Assembly (NCBI GenBank): GCA_905221605.1
Contig: CAJNDS010002085.1
Location: forward strand, 603,001-667,000
DNA length: 64,000 bases
Direction: 5' to 3'
Source of the DNA: Symbiodinium natans
Taxonomy: Eukaryota; Sar; Dinophyceae; Suessiales; Symbiodiniaceae
The position numbers were made by a program, and so were the translations under genes. Under the pieces are notes generated by a model. That model was not told the origin of the DNA. It searched no databases and saw nothing but the letters and a program-made list of their open reading frames with translations. Below are positions 44,544-54,853 of this stretch, in pieces (position 1 is the stretch's first letter; the number at the start of each line of letters is the position of its first letter).

Positions 44544-47500
44544 GCTTGGCTTTACTGAACGCCAATCGCCTTCGGGCGCCCAGTGGTTCAGAGCATGCGG
44601 GTTTTCATGGGTTTGTTAGAATCTTGTGTGCTCATGACGTGGATTGCGTGTGCCTACAAGAAACTTGGGCAGTCAACGGGGGCGCCTTGCCAGTCGATCA
44701 GCCGTATCAGTATGATGGCCCTTCTGATATTGGTGGCTGTGAGGCAGGCTTTCTTGTTCATCAAGGTTCCACATCGTGGTCACTCAATGTAGACACTTCT
44801 TACCATCGCATTCGTTGGCGATGCATTGCGTCATCTCAAAATGCTCCCGCGCATTTGCTGTGTAGTTTTTATGCACCACACGTGGGCGTGCCGCTTCCCA
44901 CACGCATCGATTTCTGGAGTAGGTTTCGTGCCTCCATTCAGGATGCTTTGCGGCACCACCCTCATGCGAATCTGGTGCTTGCAGGTGATTGCAACGTGTA
45001 TCTTGCGGAAGTTATGGGCCCCGAGCGTGAAAGGTCTTAATGAACCCCAGCTGCGTGATTTGATACGCGCCCTTTGTCATGATTTTGGTCTTCGCATTGC
45101 AAATCCACCACGCGTCTCTACGCATAGGTCCGGCTCGTGCATTGACATTGTTCTTGTTTCACGTCCGCTTGATGTTGTTGACATTGTCGTGCATGATGGG
45201 GGCACGTGCGGTTGTCAACGTGACTCGTGTCACCCGATTGTGGGAAGCGATCACAAACTCATCACCTTCAAAATTGCTGTGCCTCCGGAGGCGGATGATG
45301 TTGTTCCTAAGCCCTGGCCGCGTGTGCGGAACTGGCACTCAGTCGTCCAAGATTTGCAGCCGCAACTGTTGCAATGGGCATCCAAGCTTTTGAATTTGCG
45401 TCAGGGTCAGCCCCTCCCCCTTCCTGAAAGGCGTGGCGTGCTGGACCTGCTGTATGCCGAATTTGTCGCTATAGTTTGGCAAGCCGCAGAGCCCCACGCT
45501 TCTAGTCGTTCTGGTGGCAGCCGGCGTCCGCAGCCGGATTGGTGGGATGACGCTTGCTACGAACTCCTTGTCGCTCGCAATGCGGCTTGGCGACAGTGGC
45601 GACGTGAGCAAACGTCCAGTGCCCGTGAAACCTTCCGCCAAAAACGACTGGAGTTTCATCATCTGGTTCGTCGCAAGAAATCGTCATTTTGGTCTTCCTG
45701 GCTCAGTCGACAAAAAGGTCTGTCACGGTCCAATCCGCAGTTGGCTGCTTTTTTTTTTTTTTTTCCTCGCGCCTTTTTGCAACTGCAGACGACGGTCAGA
45801 GGGTCGACCCTACAAGAGGCGCTCGCCCCGGGGCTGCCTAGTGCTGGGGCAGCGGCAGGCGGCTGGGTTGCGGGGGCGCCAGCCAGCGTGCGTCGGCCAG
45901 GACTTCGTGCAGGTCTGGCGTCGTTCCGCCGACGCAGCACTCCCCGGCCAGCGGCAGCTCAAGAAGGGAGCTGGCATACGCGCGCTGCGCCGCCACCGCC
46001 AAGAACCCAGCCCAGCGCGCGACCCACGCCGCTTGCGCCGCCGGTCTGAGTGCGGCGGGGACACCGTCGGCCCGGTGCCGGGCCAGAAGGCGGAGGAAGC
46101 GGGCGGCCTCGGCACCAAAGCGGCCACCTACCTCGACCCCGACGACCACCAAGCGGCAGCGCCGGGCGCGCGCCAGCTCGGGGTACGTCTGCTGTCGCTT
46201 ACGGCGCGCCGCGGCGTCGACGGCCTGGCCGGGGCGAACATCAGCGCCCGGCTGCGCCTCCCCCCTGCGGGTGACGGGGCTGACGATGGTGGCGTCAACG
46301 GCGAGCTGCGCTCCGTTCCACAGCATGTGCGTACGCAGATGGGCCAGAGTCACGGTGGCTTGCCGCGTTCGATGAGATCGGCGGGCCATCGGTTGGAAGG
46401 TGACCAATGTCTCGCCGCATGGCGTGATCACTTTCGCAATGTGCCATCTGTTTGCGATGGCCGGCTCCGGGCTGACGTAGCAACTGATCCTGCTTCGGCT
46501 GCAGCATCCTCAGACATCACGTCCCGCGCTGCGGCTCTGAGGCGGGATATGGCCTCTCTGTCCGGCCCTTTGGATTTTCCGCTCAGCGCTGCCGAACTGC
46601 AGCATGTTCTATCTCAGCTTCCGTCTCATCGAGCTCCAGGCCCGGATGGATTGCCATATGAGTTTTTTGCTGTCAAGGACGATGTTCTTTCTTCGGCTCT
46701 TTTGACGTTTTTTGAATTGGTGCGTCATTGGGCAGTTGTCCCGTTGATTTGGCGTTCAGCCCGTGTGAGCCCGCTGCACAAAGGCGGCCCTGCTGACGAT
46801 TTCAATAATTATCGTCCCATCAGCCTCCTTTGTTGCAGCCTCAAAATATTCGAGCGTTTGTTGCTGGCGCGGCTGCTTCCCAGGGTCGACCCGCAACTCG
46901 ATGAGTGTCAAGCCGGGTTTCGCTGGGGGGCCGAGGAGCAAATCTACACCTTGGCCGAGACGCTCAGGCTGCGTGCCAGGAAGCGTACCTTCTGTGCTTT
47001 CGTGGATGTACGCAAAGCTTTTGATGTTGCATGGAGGGATGCGGTGTTAGTTAGGCTTGCGGAGACCGGCGTTAGTGGTTCGATGTGGTCGGTAATTGCA
47101 GACCTCCATTGTAAAACCACAGCTCGAGTATGCTCGAGTCCGTGTGAATGGTCTGACTTCGCAGCCTTGGACAGAAACGGCCGGCGTGCGTCAAGGGAGC
47201 GTCCTAGGTCCGCTGCTTTTCAACATCTTGTTCAATGGTATTGCAGATGCTGTGCGTGCAGTATGTCCGGGCGTTGCGTTGGGCTTGGCCCAAGCGCCCC
47301 TCGCGTGACACTTCTTCTGTACGCTGATGATTTGGTAATCTTGGCAGATGATGCAGCGACCTTGCAACGTGCCTTAGATGCTATCGGCAACTGGGGCGCA
47401 CGGTGGCGTTTCTCTTTTGGGATTGGTCCCGAAAAAACAGCTGTGATGGTTGTTGGGTCCAGGCTGCTGAACTTCCACTTTTCCTTGCAGGGTTGTGCCG

Positions 47501-48500
47501 TCCTGCGTGCCACACTACACCTACCTGGGTGTTACATTCGCAGCCTCTCGAAAATGGCGTCAACATGAGACTCGGCTCATAGTTAAAGGTACTCGCCGCT
47601 TTTACCAGTTTTTGGGTTGGGCCGAGAATCGCCAGCTACACACAGGATTCCGCAATGCTCTATTCCAAACCTATGTTTTGCCTTCCACGCTGTATGGCAC
47701 ACAGTTCCTTGATTCAGCGACGATTGCTCGCTTGGACCAGGTCATCCGTCAGTGGGGGAGACCTTTGCTGCAATGGCCCAGTGATGCACCGGGGGCGGCA
47801 GTCCTTGGTGAGCTTGGCTGGGCATCCTTTGTGTTTCAGGTTAAGCGCCTGCAGTTTGGTTTTTTTGGCAGACTCTCTGCCACAAGCACGCGCGACGTCC
47901 GCAGAGGCTTGGCAGCACGCGTCTTCAATTTTGCCCTGAGTCGACCAGGCTCTTGGGCAGTACGGGGTGCTTCCGGGATCGGGTCTTCAACGTGTCTGGC
48001 AGTGGACTAGGCATCAGGTTGTACAGACCTTGCAGCAACGTGCCCATGCGAGTTACCGCGCAGAATTGCTGGCAGTACCTTCGCTGGCCAATTATGCTGT
48101 CTATCAGCCTCGATTGCATTGCCTGGTCAGCATACACTCCTCCAGGCTCCCCATCTCCGCAGTCCGAGAGTGGACCCTGGCCCGGTGTGGCCATCACCCA
48201 TTTACGGATGGTAGGAGCGCCCGTCATTCGCACAGGACGGACTCTCTGTGCCTTTGTGGTGACCAGTGCAACCTGCTTCATGCACTTCGAGCTTGTCCAT
48301 TGCTGGCCTCGCAACGGCGTCACTGGCTCACTCGTCTGGGGTTACAGCGCGTTCCTCAGTTTGGAGATGATGAGTTGCTTCGCTGGATCTTTGACCCCAG
48401 CTTGGTTCTGAACAGTCGTTCATCTGTCAATGCTCATGTCCACTATGTGGCAGCCATCTGCCAGATTGCTCGCAACATGTTGGCGGGCTTGCAGCTATGA
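44510..48500 (+). pseudogene. LINE ORF2: endonuclease and reverse transcriptase, multiply frameshifted
   Basis: The endonuclease begins at ISLALLNANRLRAP, with CLQETW, FYAPHVG and LAGDCN in one frame to about 45015. After a slip near 45020 the next frame gives CIDIVLVS and GSDHKL, completing the APE-like catalytic set. The linker runs to the T-run at 45749. RT resumes after the insertion with RAPGPDGLP (~46640), NNYRPISLL (~46806), motif A FVDVRKAFD (~47000), motif B VRQGSVLGPLLFN in another frame (~47187), and motif C YADDL back in the first (~47320). A thumb-like region follows in a third frame (YLGVTFA). The last frame (to 48500) ends with a CLCGDQC...HALRACP zinc-knuckle-like motif. At least four frame breaks plus the insertion make it inactive. 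Confidence 0.85.
45749..46340 (-). mobile_element. 5'-truncated antisense LINE copy with poly(A) tail
   Basis: On the minus strand, a frame reads LWNGAQLAVDATIVSP, then ARRKRQQTYPELARA, VVVGVEVGGRFGAEAARFL and ends at 45838. About 70 nt of 3' UTR and 16 A (T-run 45749-45764 on plus) follow. This is the C-terminal piece of another LINE ORF2, inserted into the linker before the RT of the host LINE. The 5' junction is near 46325-46345. A degenerate candidate target duplication (cgcagttggct / cgcagatgggc) is visible but not convincing. High GC compared with the host LINE. Confidence 0.8.
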
Positions 48501-49805
48501 GCGTAGTACTGGATTGTTCGGCGGCCAATGTGCCTGGCCGTTTGTAGTGTATATATGTACTGACCGTCAACGGTTGTTCGAGGACAGACTCTCTCAGGAC
48601 GCCAGTGGTTGGGAGAGTGCCGGGGGGTCCCTCCGTGTACTCAGAAGGGGGTGGCGCAAATGCTGTTGGCTCGCCCCGCGGGTCAATGTAGGCAGGGGCA
48701 GAGCTGAGCTCGCTTGAAGTAAACGGCACATTTTTGGGGAAGAAATTGGACAGGTAAAGAAAATTCCACATAAAGATCTTGCAGGTATCCAGGACAGTCT
48801 CTGCAGGCACACTTGCCGCAACGTTATAAATTAGTTGGAATGGGTGCTTTCCTACCGCTGCAGGACAGGAAGCAGTCTCGAGAGTCTAAAATTTTATGGA
48901 AACCAAAGCCGCAGAACCAGCTGCGGAATCCTGAGTTTGTCTTTTTTGCAGGATCCTTACGTCGGTTTGCGTTTTCCTTCAGCGCTCCCTTGGTTTTTGG
49001 CACCCACATAACGATCCTACAAAATTTTGTTCGCTTGTGTTTTAATTACCACAAAGATCCTACGATTTTTTTCCCGCCAAGAATCCCCTGCCTAGTGGTG
49101 ATGTAATTAAGGCACGTCATGATACCGCTAAAATGAGCGCTACACACTAACAAAAGAGATGAAATAGCTAGAATAGCTCCTTCCTGGAAAGCCTGGATCA
49201 TGGTGGGCGCGGATCCCCGGCCTATGGGATCTTATGTTTCTGTGGCCTGTTGGTCCCCGATTTTTGGCCATCAATGGACTTCAAGAACCTCGGCTAATGA
49301 AGAATGCGTACAGCCCAAGAGCAAGTTAACGGTGCCATATGTGCAGGAGATGCCCGCCCAGGAGTCATGCTCGGAAACAATCACGTTTCGTCAGCGCATT
49401 GCGGTGCCAACGCTGCTTCAGACCCTCGCCTTTTCCTCGCACGAGTTTGCCGGCTTCAGAATTTTGGGAGATGGGAAGCAAAAAGGTCAAAAGGACTGAG
49501 GAAGCCGGTGCGGCGGCCTCAGGAAAAAAGCAAGGGCGCGGGGAGGTCGTGTTGCAGCCTTAGAGTTTTCAGCGAAGCGGAAAGCAAACAGCCGGCGAAG
49601 GGCGTGCTGCAACCCCGTACCGCGGCCGCATATCTTGGTGGGCAGGGGGAGAGCTGTAAAATTTTTGGGGGTGGAGCCGCAGAATTGCAAGAGGCCGTGG
49701 CCGCTGCTTGCTGGTCGCCCGAACTTGCGTCTCTTTCGATGCGCACCAGCGTCATGCCACCATGAGTTGTGCTTGAGTTTTTCTTACGCGCCTCTTTTCC
49801 GCCTG
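48501..49805. other. No gene recognised
   Basis: Frames up to 153 codons, none with a domain. An A/T-rich patch lies at about 48990-49100. No poly(A) tail of the preceding LINE is seen. Confidence 0.35.
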
Positions 49806-50660
49806 CTAGGTCGCTGTCCCGCTGCGCTCTACTCCGCCGCCAGGGGCAGCTTTACGACCTGCATCGACACACGCCAGCACGTTGCTGGCGACGGCATGCT
49901 GCACGGCCACCGCTAGTATGCCCCACCAACGCCGGGACCAGCCCGCAGCGGCGCGTGGCGAAGAGCGGGCAGCACTTTCTGCGACCGTGAGACCAGAAGC
50001 TCCTGAGGTCCCGCGCTGCAAAACACTGCGTAGGTGGACCGCTTGCGGCGCTTGGCCACTCGGAGAGCGGCGCCGTCGGCGCCCGGTTGTGGATGCACTG
50101 TCCGCGCGAGCGGGGACTCTTGGGGGATGACTTGCCAGGCCAACAACGATGTGCGGGGGCAGGCCAGGGCGTGGTCCTCACACTCGTCGACCTGTTGGCC
50201 TTAACCAGGGCGTGGGCAAGCGCCGCAACGCGAGCGGCATGGCTTGCGGGGCGAGAGTAACTGCAACTTCGCTTGTCACTGCCGCGAGCCAGGCACCTGC
50301 GTGCCGCCCGCCTTGCGAGCATAGCAGCTTGGGATGCAAGCAGCAAAGCCGGCAGCAGCACGCGATCACGATAGTACAGGTTTCGAGTCCGCGTGCCAGT
50401 CCACTGGGCATGCTTCCCAGACCTCGGCTTGCAACAAGTTAGCAAAGGATTGTGCCCTCCGCGCCCTGCGCCAAAGCCGCCAAGCAGCGGTGCGCCGCAC
50501 CGGGCAAGCGGGAACGGATGAGAGGAAGCGCGTCCATCCACGCTTCGCAGTATGCCGCTGGGGCCGTCCGCTCCGCTAACTGCAAGCACAGCCCGCCGTT
50601 AACAGCCGGCAGCGATGCAAGTGGCCAGGCTTGCAACGCCTCGGCCAGAGGCACGCCCCC
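49806..50660 (-). pseudogene. Ancient antisense LINE ORF2 C-terminal fragment
   Basis: Minus-strand frames in succession resemble the insertion at 45749-46340 and its upstream neighbours. LAERTAPAAYCEAWMDALPL lies at about 50590-50530. HPQPGADGAALRVAKRRKRS is at about 50095-50040, comparable to the ARRKRQQTYPEL segment. GWSRRWWGILAVAVQHAVAS is at about 49940-49880, comparable to the ARWAGFLAVAAQRAYAS segment. Every domain is in a different frame, so the copy is dead. Shared residues are by eye only. Confidence 0.5.
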
Positions 50661-53200
50661 TGGTGGTGCGCCCGCGCGTGGTATGCCGATTCAGAAGGCG
50701 GCAGCGTTCAAGCGCACTCGGGGAGTTGAGGAAGCTCGTCCAGCAGGCGGTGTTCCGTCAGCCCATGCTTGGACGAAATTGGCCACGGACACCTTGGAGA
50801 ATAGGTTCACCGAGCAGCCGAATGCGATGGAATTTTCCCTTCTCTGCAAGTCGGTTGTTTCAACACCCTGGATTTTGCTTGCAACTGGACGCAGCATGGC
50901 AGCCGGAAGCACGATGGAGTGATGTAGGGTTGGTCGAGAAAGTGTCGACACGACGTCAGTGTGTGTTCATGACTTGGAGGAGAAAATCATTTTAAAAAAC
51001 AACCTATGTTGCCCCCAACTGGATGGGAGAAGCACAAAAAACAACCGGCGAGTTTGCAGCAGCAGCTGGATGAAGCGAAACTTGCGCGGGCAACACAAGT
51101 TTTTTCAAGCGCCAGTTCATGCACCTTCTCCGGAAGCCGTAGCAAATGGACCGTCGCAAGCTTGGATTGCCAACTGCCGCGAGAAATTAATCCCGCAATA
51201 TATGTCGTTTCAGGTGCACACCTTGGATGCTTCGGAGGGTCGGCATGAAACTATCTGAAATTTGCAACATGGACACGACATGTCTGGACAGTGCTGGCAC
51301 AGTGTTACACTTCCGGTGAGGCAGAAGTACAACGCGTGCGCGCGTTCCAACACTTCTCCTGCGCCGTCGCAAACAACAAGTGGGAGGGGAACCAAATCCA
51401 AATATCGTGATGCTTGCTTGATTATGATGTTTCTCGCATGGGCACACATGTCGTGCGCGCGCCTAGCAACGGGCGCCTCGCTACGCTGCTGCCCTCAGGC
51501 GGGGAAGGCTTGGAGGCTTGGGCCAGCAGGGGCCGCAAGCTCCAGCACCCGCTGAAAAAACTGTGTACAGAATTCCATACAAAATGCTGCAGCGGAGATT
51601 TCTGAGGATTGGCGTAGCCTGGGGGTATCAAAACCATTGCGTTGCCTATATCACCATTGAAGCCCGGTGGGAAGGAACAGCAGGCGTCGCTCGCGAAGCT
51701 CGTCCGCTCGTTAGATGCAACACATGCAAACAAGAGGCTGTGGCACACACAACGAAGGCGTGAAACCCCGAACGTGGTTTGGCTGTAAGCGGCACACCGG
51801 AGTATGTCCGCAGCCGCAGACGCAGCCAGAGACATCGCGCTGCACCCTGCCAGCCTCGAACCTGTGGGTCTCTCGCAGGCCATGCGCATCGGACCGGCTA
51901 AATCGGCTTGCCTGCGTTGTTGGGAACAAACGGTCGCACCGTGCTCTGCGAAAGCTGGCGAGAGGCTCCTGCTTGACCGAAAAGCAAACGCCAGCCACAC
52001 GGGCGTCTTCAGCAACTACCGGATTGGCCTCCTCACCAGACTCGCCAAGCTAGGCCCTGAGGGACATGTGGTCCCCCAACAGTGGCTCGTCCGCACCACA
52101 GGTAGCGCCCAAGGACCGCATGCGAGTTGACCTCATCATTGACGGGGCCGTGCTACTGGGCGGCGCAATAGACTTGGTATGGGTCCGTTCTGCGAGGTGT
52201 GAACGCTTTCCGTGCAAACTGAACCCCGAGCCCCTACACAGGTGGCTTGGACCGTCATTGGCGGAATTTTCCGTCGCCCAGTCGGCCACTCGGCGCTTGG
52301 GCACTTGCGCCATGCCAGAACCAGCGCATACCGTTGCATTGGCGTTGGATGATTGTGGACTTTCCGAGGGACTGACCTGCTTACCATTGCTCATCCGGGA
52401 CTGAGCCGGCTGACAACACGTGACTGGGAAATGCTCCCTCAATTTTGGAAGCATTCCCAAGTCGGCTAGACGTGCGTGCGTCAGTGGTCGGTGCCAGTGC
52501 ATGCGTTGCATCCCCGCTTGTTGGAGTGGTCAGCCAAAACATCGTGGATACTTGAGATATTGTACTTTAAGTTTGTGCACATGTTTTGGGAAGCAGCCAA
52601 CCCGCGTGATTCCTCCAAAAGCAAGCTTTTCGGCGTTGGCCCCAGTCGGCGTTGGCCCCAGCATCCCCACTGGTGGGATGACGATGTTCTGACGCCATGG
52701 TTGGCAGGAATGCACAGTTTGGCGGCGTTGCTGTCGCGAGGAAACTTCTGAGTCACGTCACGTTTTGGGCCTAGGCGGCTTCAGTTTCAAGCTTTGGTCC
52801 ATCGGGAGAAGCAGCATTTTCGAATGGCGGCTTGCGCTGCAAGAACTTCTTTCGGTGGCGCACCGTGCTGCTCAAAACATTCGCCGGCAGTTTCGCCCCT
52901 TTCCTCGCCCATTGCCTCTCTTTTATATCCATGTTTCTAAACTGCACTGTGTTAGAGTGTAGTCTCTGGCTGTTTCGTTCATGGGGTAAGTCCTTCTTCC
53001 CGGTTTCGGCCGTAACTCGCTGCAGGACGCGGCCTAGGAGGCCCAGGGCTGGCTTTTAGAAGGCCCAAAAGTGCGCGTAAAGTCCATGCAAAATCTTTTG
53101 GGCCATAGTGCGGCCTGGCGGGGTAAAGGTTTGAAGGTTCAACAACCACTGCGGCTTTGGGCGGGTCGTCCTCATAAAATTCGACTCGGCAAGCGCCATA
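50661..53200. other. LINE debris and unassigned sequence
   Basis: A plus-strand patch at about 52060-52180 (GHVVPQQWLVRTT, then in another frame PKDRMRVDLIIDGAVLLGGA) again looks like a LINE C-terminal region. The rest (50661-52040 and 52200-53200) has frames up to 197 codons without recognisable domains. No repeats of note. Confidence 0.35.
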
Positions 53201-53204
53201 GCCG

Positions 53205-53420
53205 TCAAATGAGTGCTAGACTCGAGGCAAGGACTTCAAGTTCACAAAGACTCTACAAAGACCCAACAAGACTCCGCAAAGACTCGAAAGATTCCAGAAA
53301 GATTCCAAGAGACTAGCCGAAATTTCATCGATGCTTGCAGACTCGAGCCGGAATTGCAACGCACTGATGAGTGCTGCAGACTCGAACCGAAAGAGCTATG
53401 TTCCGACGATGAGTGCTGCG
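53205..53420. repeat. Degenerate short tandem repeats
   Basis: A run of aagactc / aagattcc units at about 53240-53320, then two copies of a unit with gatgagtgctgc...gactcga at about 53330-53420. Non-coding as far as can be seen. Confidence 0.6.
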
Positions 53421-53809
53421 TTGTCGTGTCAGTGTGATGGTCCAGTCAACTGTGTTGCAATCCAAATCCTGCTTGCAGCAACCTGTACGCAAAAACTTCA
53501 CGCATGCGAACTTTCAAACACAACTCTGAGCCTCAAACCCACATCCGAGGAACCCCGTTCCATCCACGACCCTGGGTGCTCCCACCTCAAGATACGGGTC
53601 TTAAGAATGCGAAGTTGCACTGAAGTTGTGCAGCTCTGTGGCTCCGTGTTCACACCGTGACCTTCTAGTTCTCGCCTTGCACAATCTCCCCCGCAACGAT
53701 TCAGGACGCTTTTTACAAAAAACAAGCCGCTGATCCCAGCAGCGGTAAGTCGCGGTCTGTAAGCTTTCACAGTCCACTGGTCTCCAACCCATGACTAGCG
53801 GGGCGGTGT

Positions 53810-54060
53810 CTACACAGCGATCAGGGGAAGATCGGCTCCCTTGCTGCTAGGCCCAGCTGGTGCACGCGAGAAGCATCCCGTGGCGCCACGACGAGCATCG
53901 GCATTCTTCAGCCAGCAGAAATTGTCAGAATCACGGAAAATGAAAGTCCGACACTCCGGGTTTGCCTGGCAGTGGAAGCAACACTCCTCGTAGCCGGATA
54001 CAAGGAACATTAGCTGGTTGCCACAATCATCCCACCCATGAGTCACGTGCATGGAAGTCC
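53810..54060 (-). CDS. PAN/Apple domain exon
   Basis: One minus-strand frame encodes HGWDDCGNQL, then ECCFHCQANPECRTFIF, then NFCWLKNADARR and ends with CFSRAP. The Cys spacing with CC..C...P.C and CWLKN is that of PAN/Apple domains, disulphide-bonded modules of secreted or surface proteins that bind carbohydrate or protein. The frame is open from 54145 to the stop at 53812-53810, but the domain itself starts near 54050. Flanking exons, signal peptide and gene limits are not visible, so it may be an exon or an isolated fragment. A decayed second copy lies directly upstream. Confidence 0.6.
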
Positions 54061-54099
54061 ACGGCTCCCTTGCCGCTAGGCAAACCTGGAATATCACCA

Positions 54100-54212
54100 C
54101 TCTGAAAGACAGGGTCGCCCCAGGCGCCACTAGGAGAATCGGCATCCTTAACTTTCAGAAGCGCGGAAACTGAAAGTCCGACATTCCGGGTTTGCCTAGC
54201 AGCACAAAGACA
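54100..54212 (-). pseudogene. Decayed duplicate of the PAN/Apple exon
   Basis: It shares ggcgccac, gaatcggcat and a long identical stretch around gaaagtccgacattccgggtttgcct with 53875-53980 but has lost the middle of the domain (about 20 bp deletion) and the frame. Tandem duplication followed by decay. Confidence 0.55.
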
Positions 54213-54230
54213 TCAGTGGCCTGGTCTGGC

Positions 54231-54853
54231 CACCTGCAATCAATTCTCTACTCCCGCTTGGTTGATGCGCTCAGCGTCCAGCCATCAGATCAAAAGACTC
54301 AGGCCAAAATCCCCAAATCCCTAAACCAATAAACCCAAACCCCGAAACCCCAATGGCCCCAAATCCAAGAGGTCCGCGCTCTCGCTGAGCACCATGTGTC
54401 GAGAGCCTGAGTGCGCTGAACGTCAAGATAAAGATATGCGACATGAAACCATCATTCGTGCTGCTCAAAAGCAGTGGAAAGCAAATCCACCAGTCAAGTC
54501 TGTCGCACACTCTGCTCGTCAAGTAACGCAAAATCCGGCCAAGCAAAAAGGATTGAAGTCAGGGAGTCACGCCTTACAGTTGCAAGACGGGACAATTAAC
54601 CTCGCAGCCTCCAACAACTTAGACAACCCCCCCAAGCAACCTCAACTTCTGATCGCGGTGTTTAGTAGGGAACATAAAATGCACTCAACGGGATGCCAGT
54701 GTCAGCAAGCTATCCACTCCCAAAGCCCGCCTGCACATGGGATCTTGGTAAGTGCCCGGCACAACTTCTCACTTCCAGATAGCGTCTTCATCTCGAAAGA
54801 ACCTCGCGGCGTAACATGTCACTGGACACGATAGTCCTCACCCGCATGCAGCC
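54231..54853. other. No gene recognised
   Basis: A 146-codon plus frame (54394-54834) has no domain; it is basic and Gln-rich. The region could hold the 3' flank of the NTPase gene. Confidence 0.35.

Larger units (their letters stand above)
41445..48500 (+). mobile_element. Non-LTR retrotransposon (LINE), decayed
   Basis: ORF1 (41445-44543) is intact; ORF2 (about 44510-48500) has an AP-type endonuclease, RT and C-terminal Cys/His motif spread over several frames and interrupted by an antisense insertion (45749 to ~46340). The order is that of APE-class LINEs. No target duplication or poly(A) tail of the element itself could be identified; after the ORF2 stop the sequence continues without an A run. 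Confidence 0.85.

Noticed and set aside
45752-46340. Plus-strand continuation of LINE ORF2 through the T-run
   Set aside because: The plus frame loses LINE similarity exactly at the T-run and regains it near 46350, while the minus strand has a coherent LINE C-terminus with a poly(A) tail.
49852-50589. 245-codon minus-strand ORF as a gene
   Set aside because: The recognisable LINE-like peptides in this stretch are in other frames, so this frame is a shadow.
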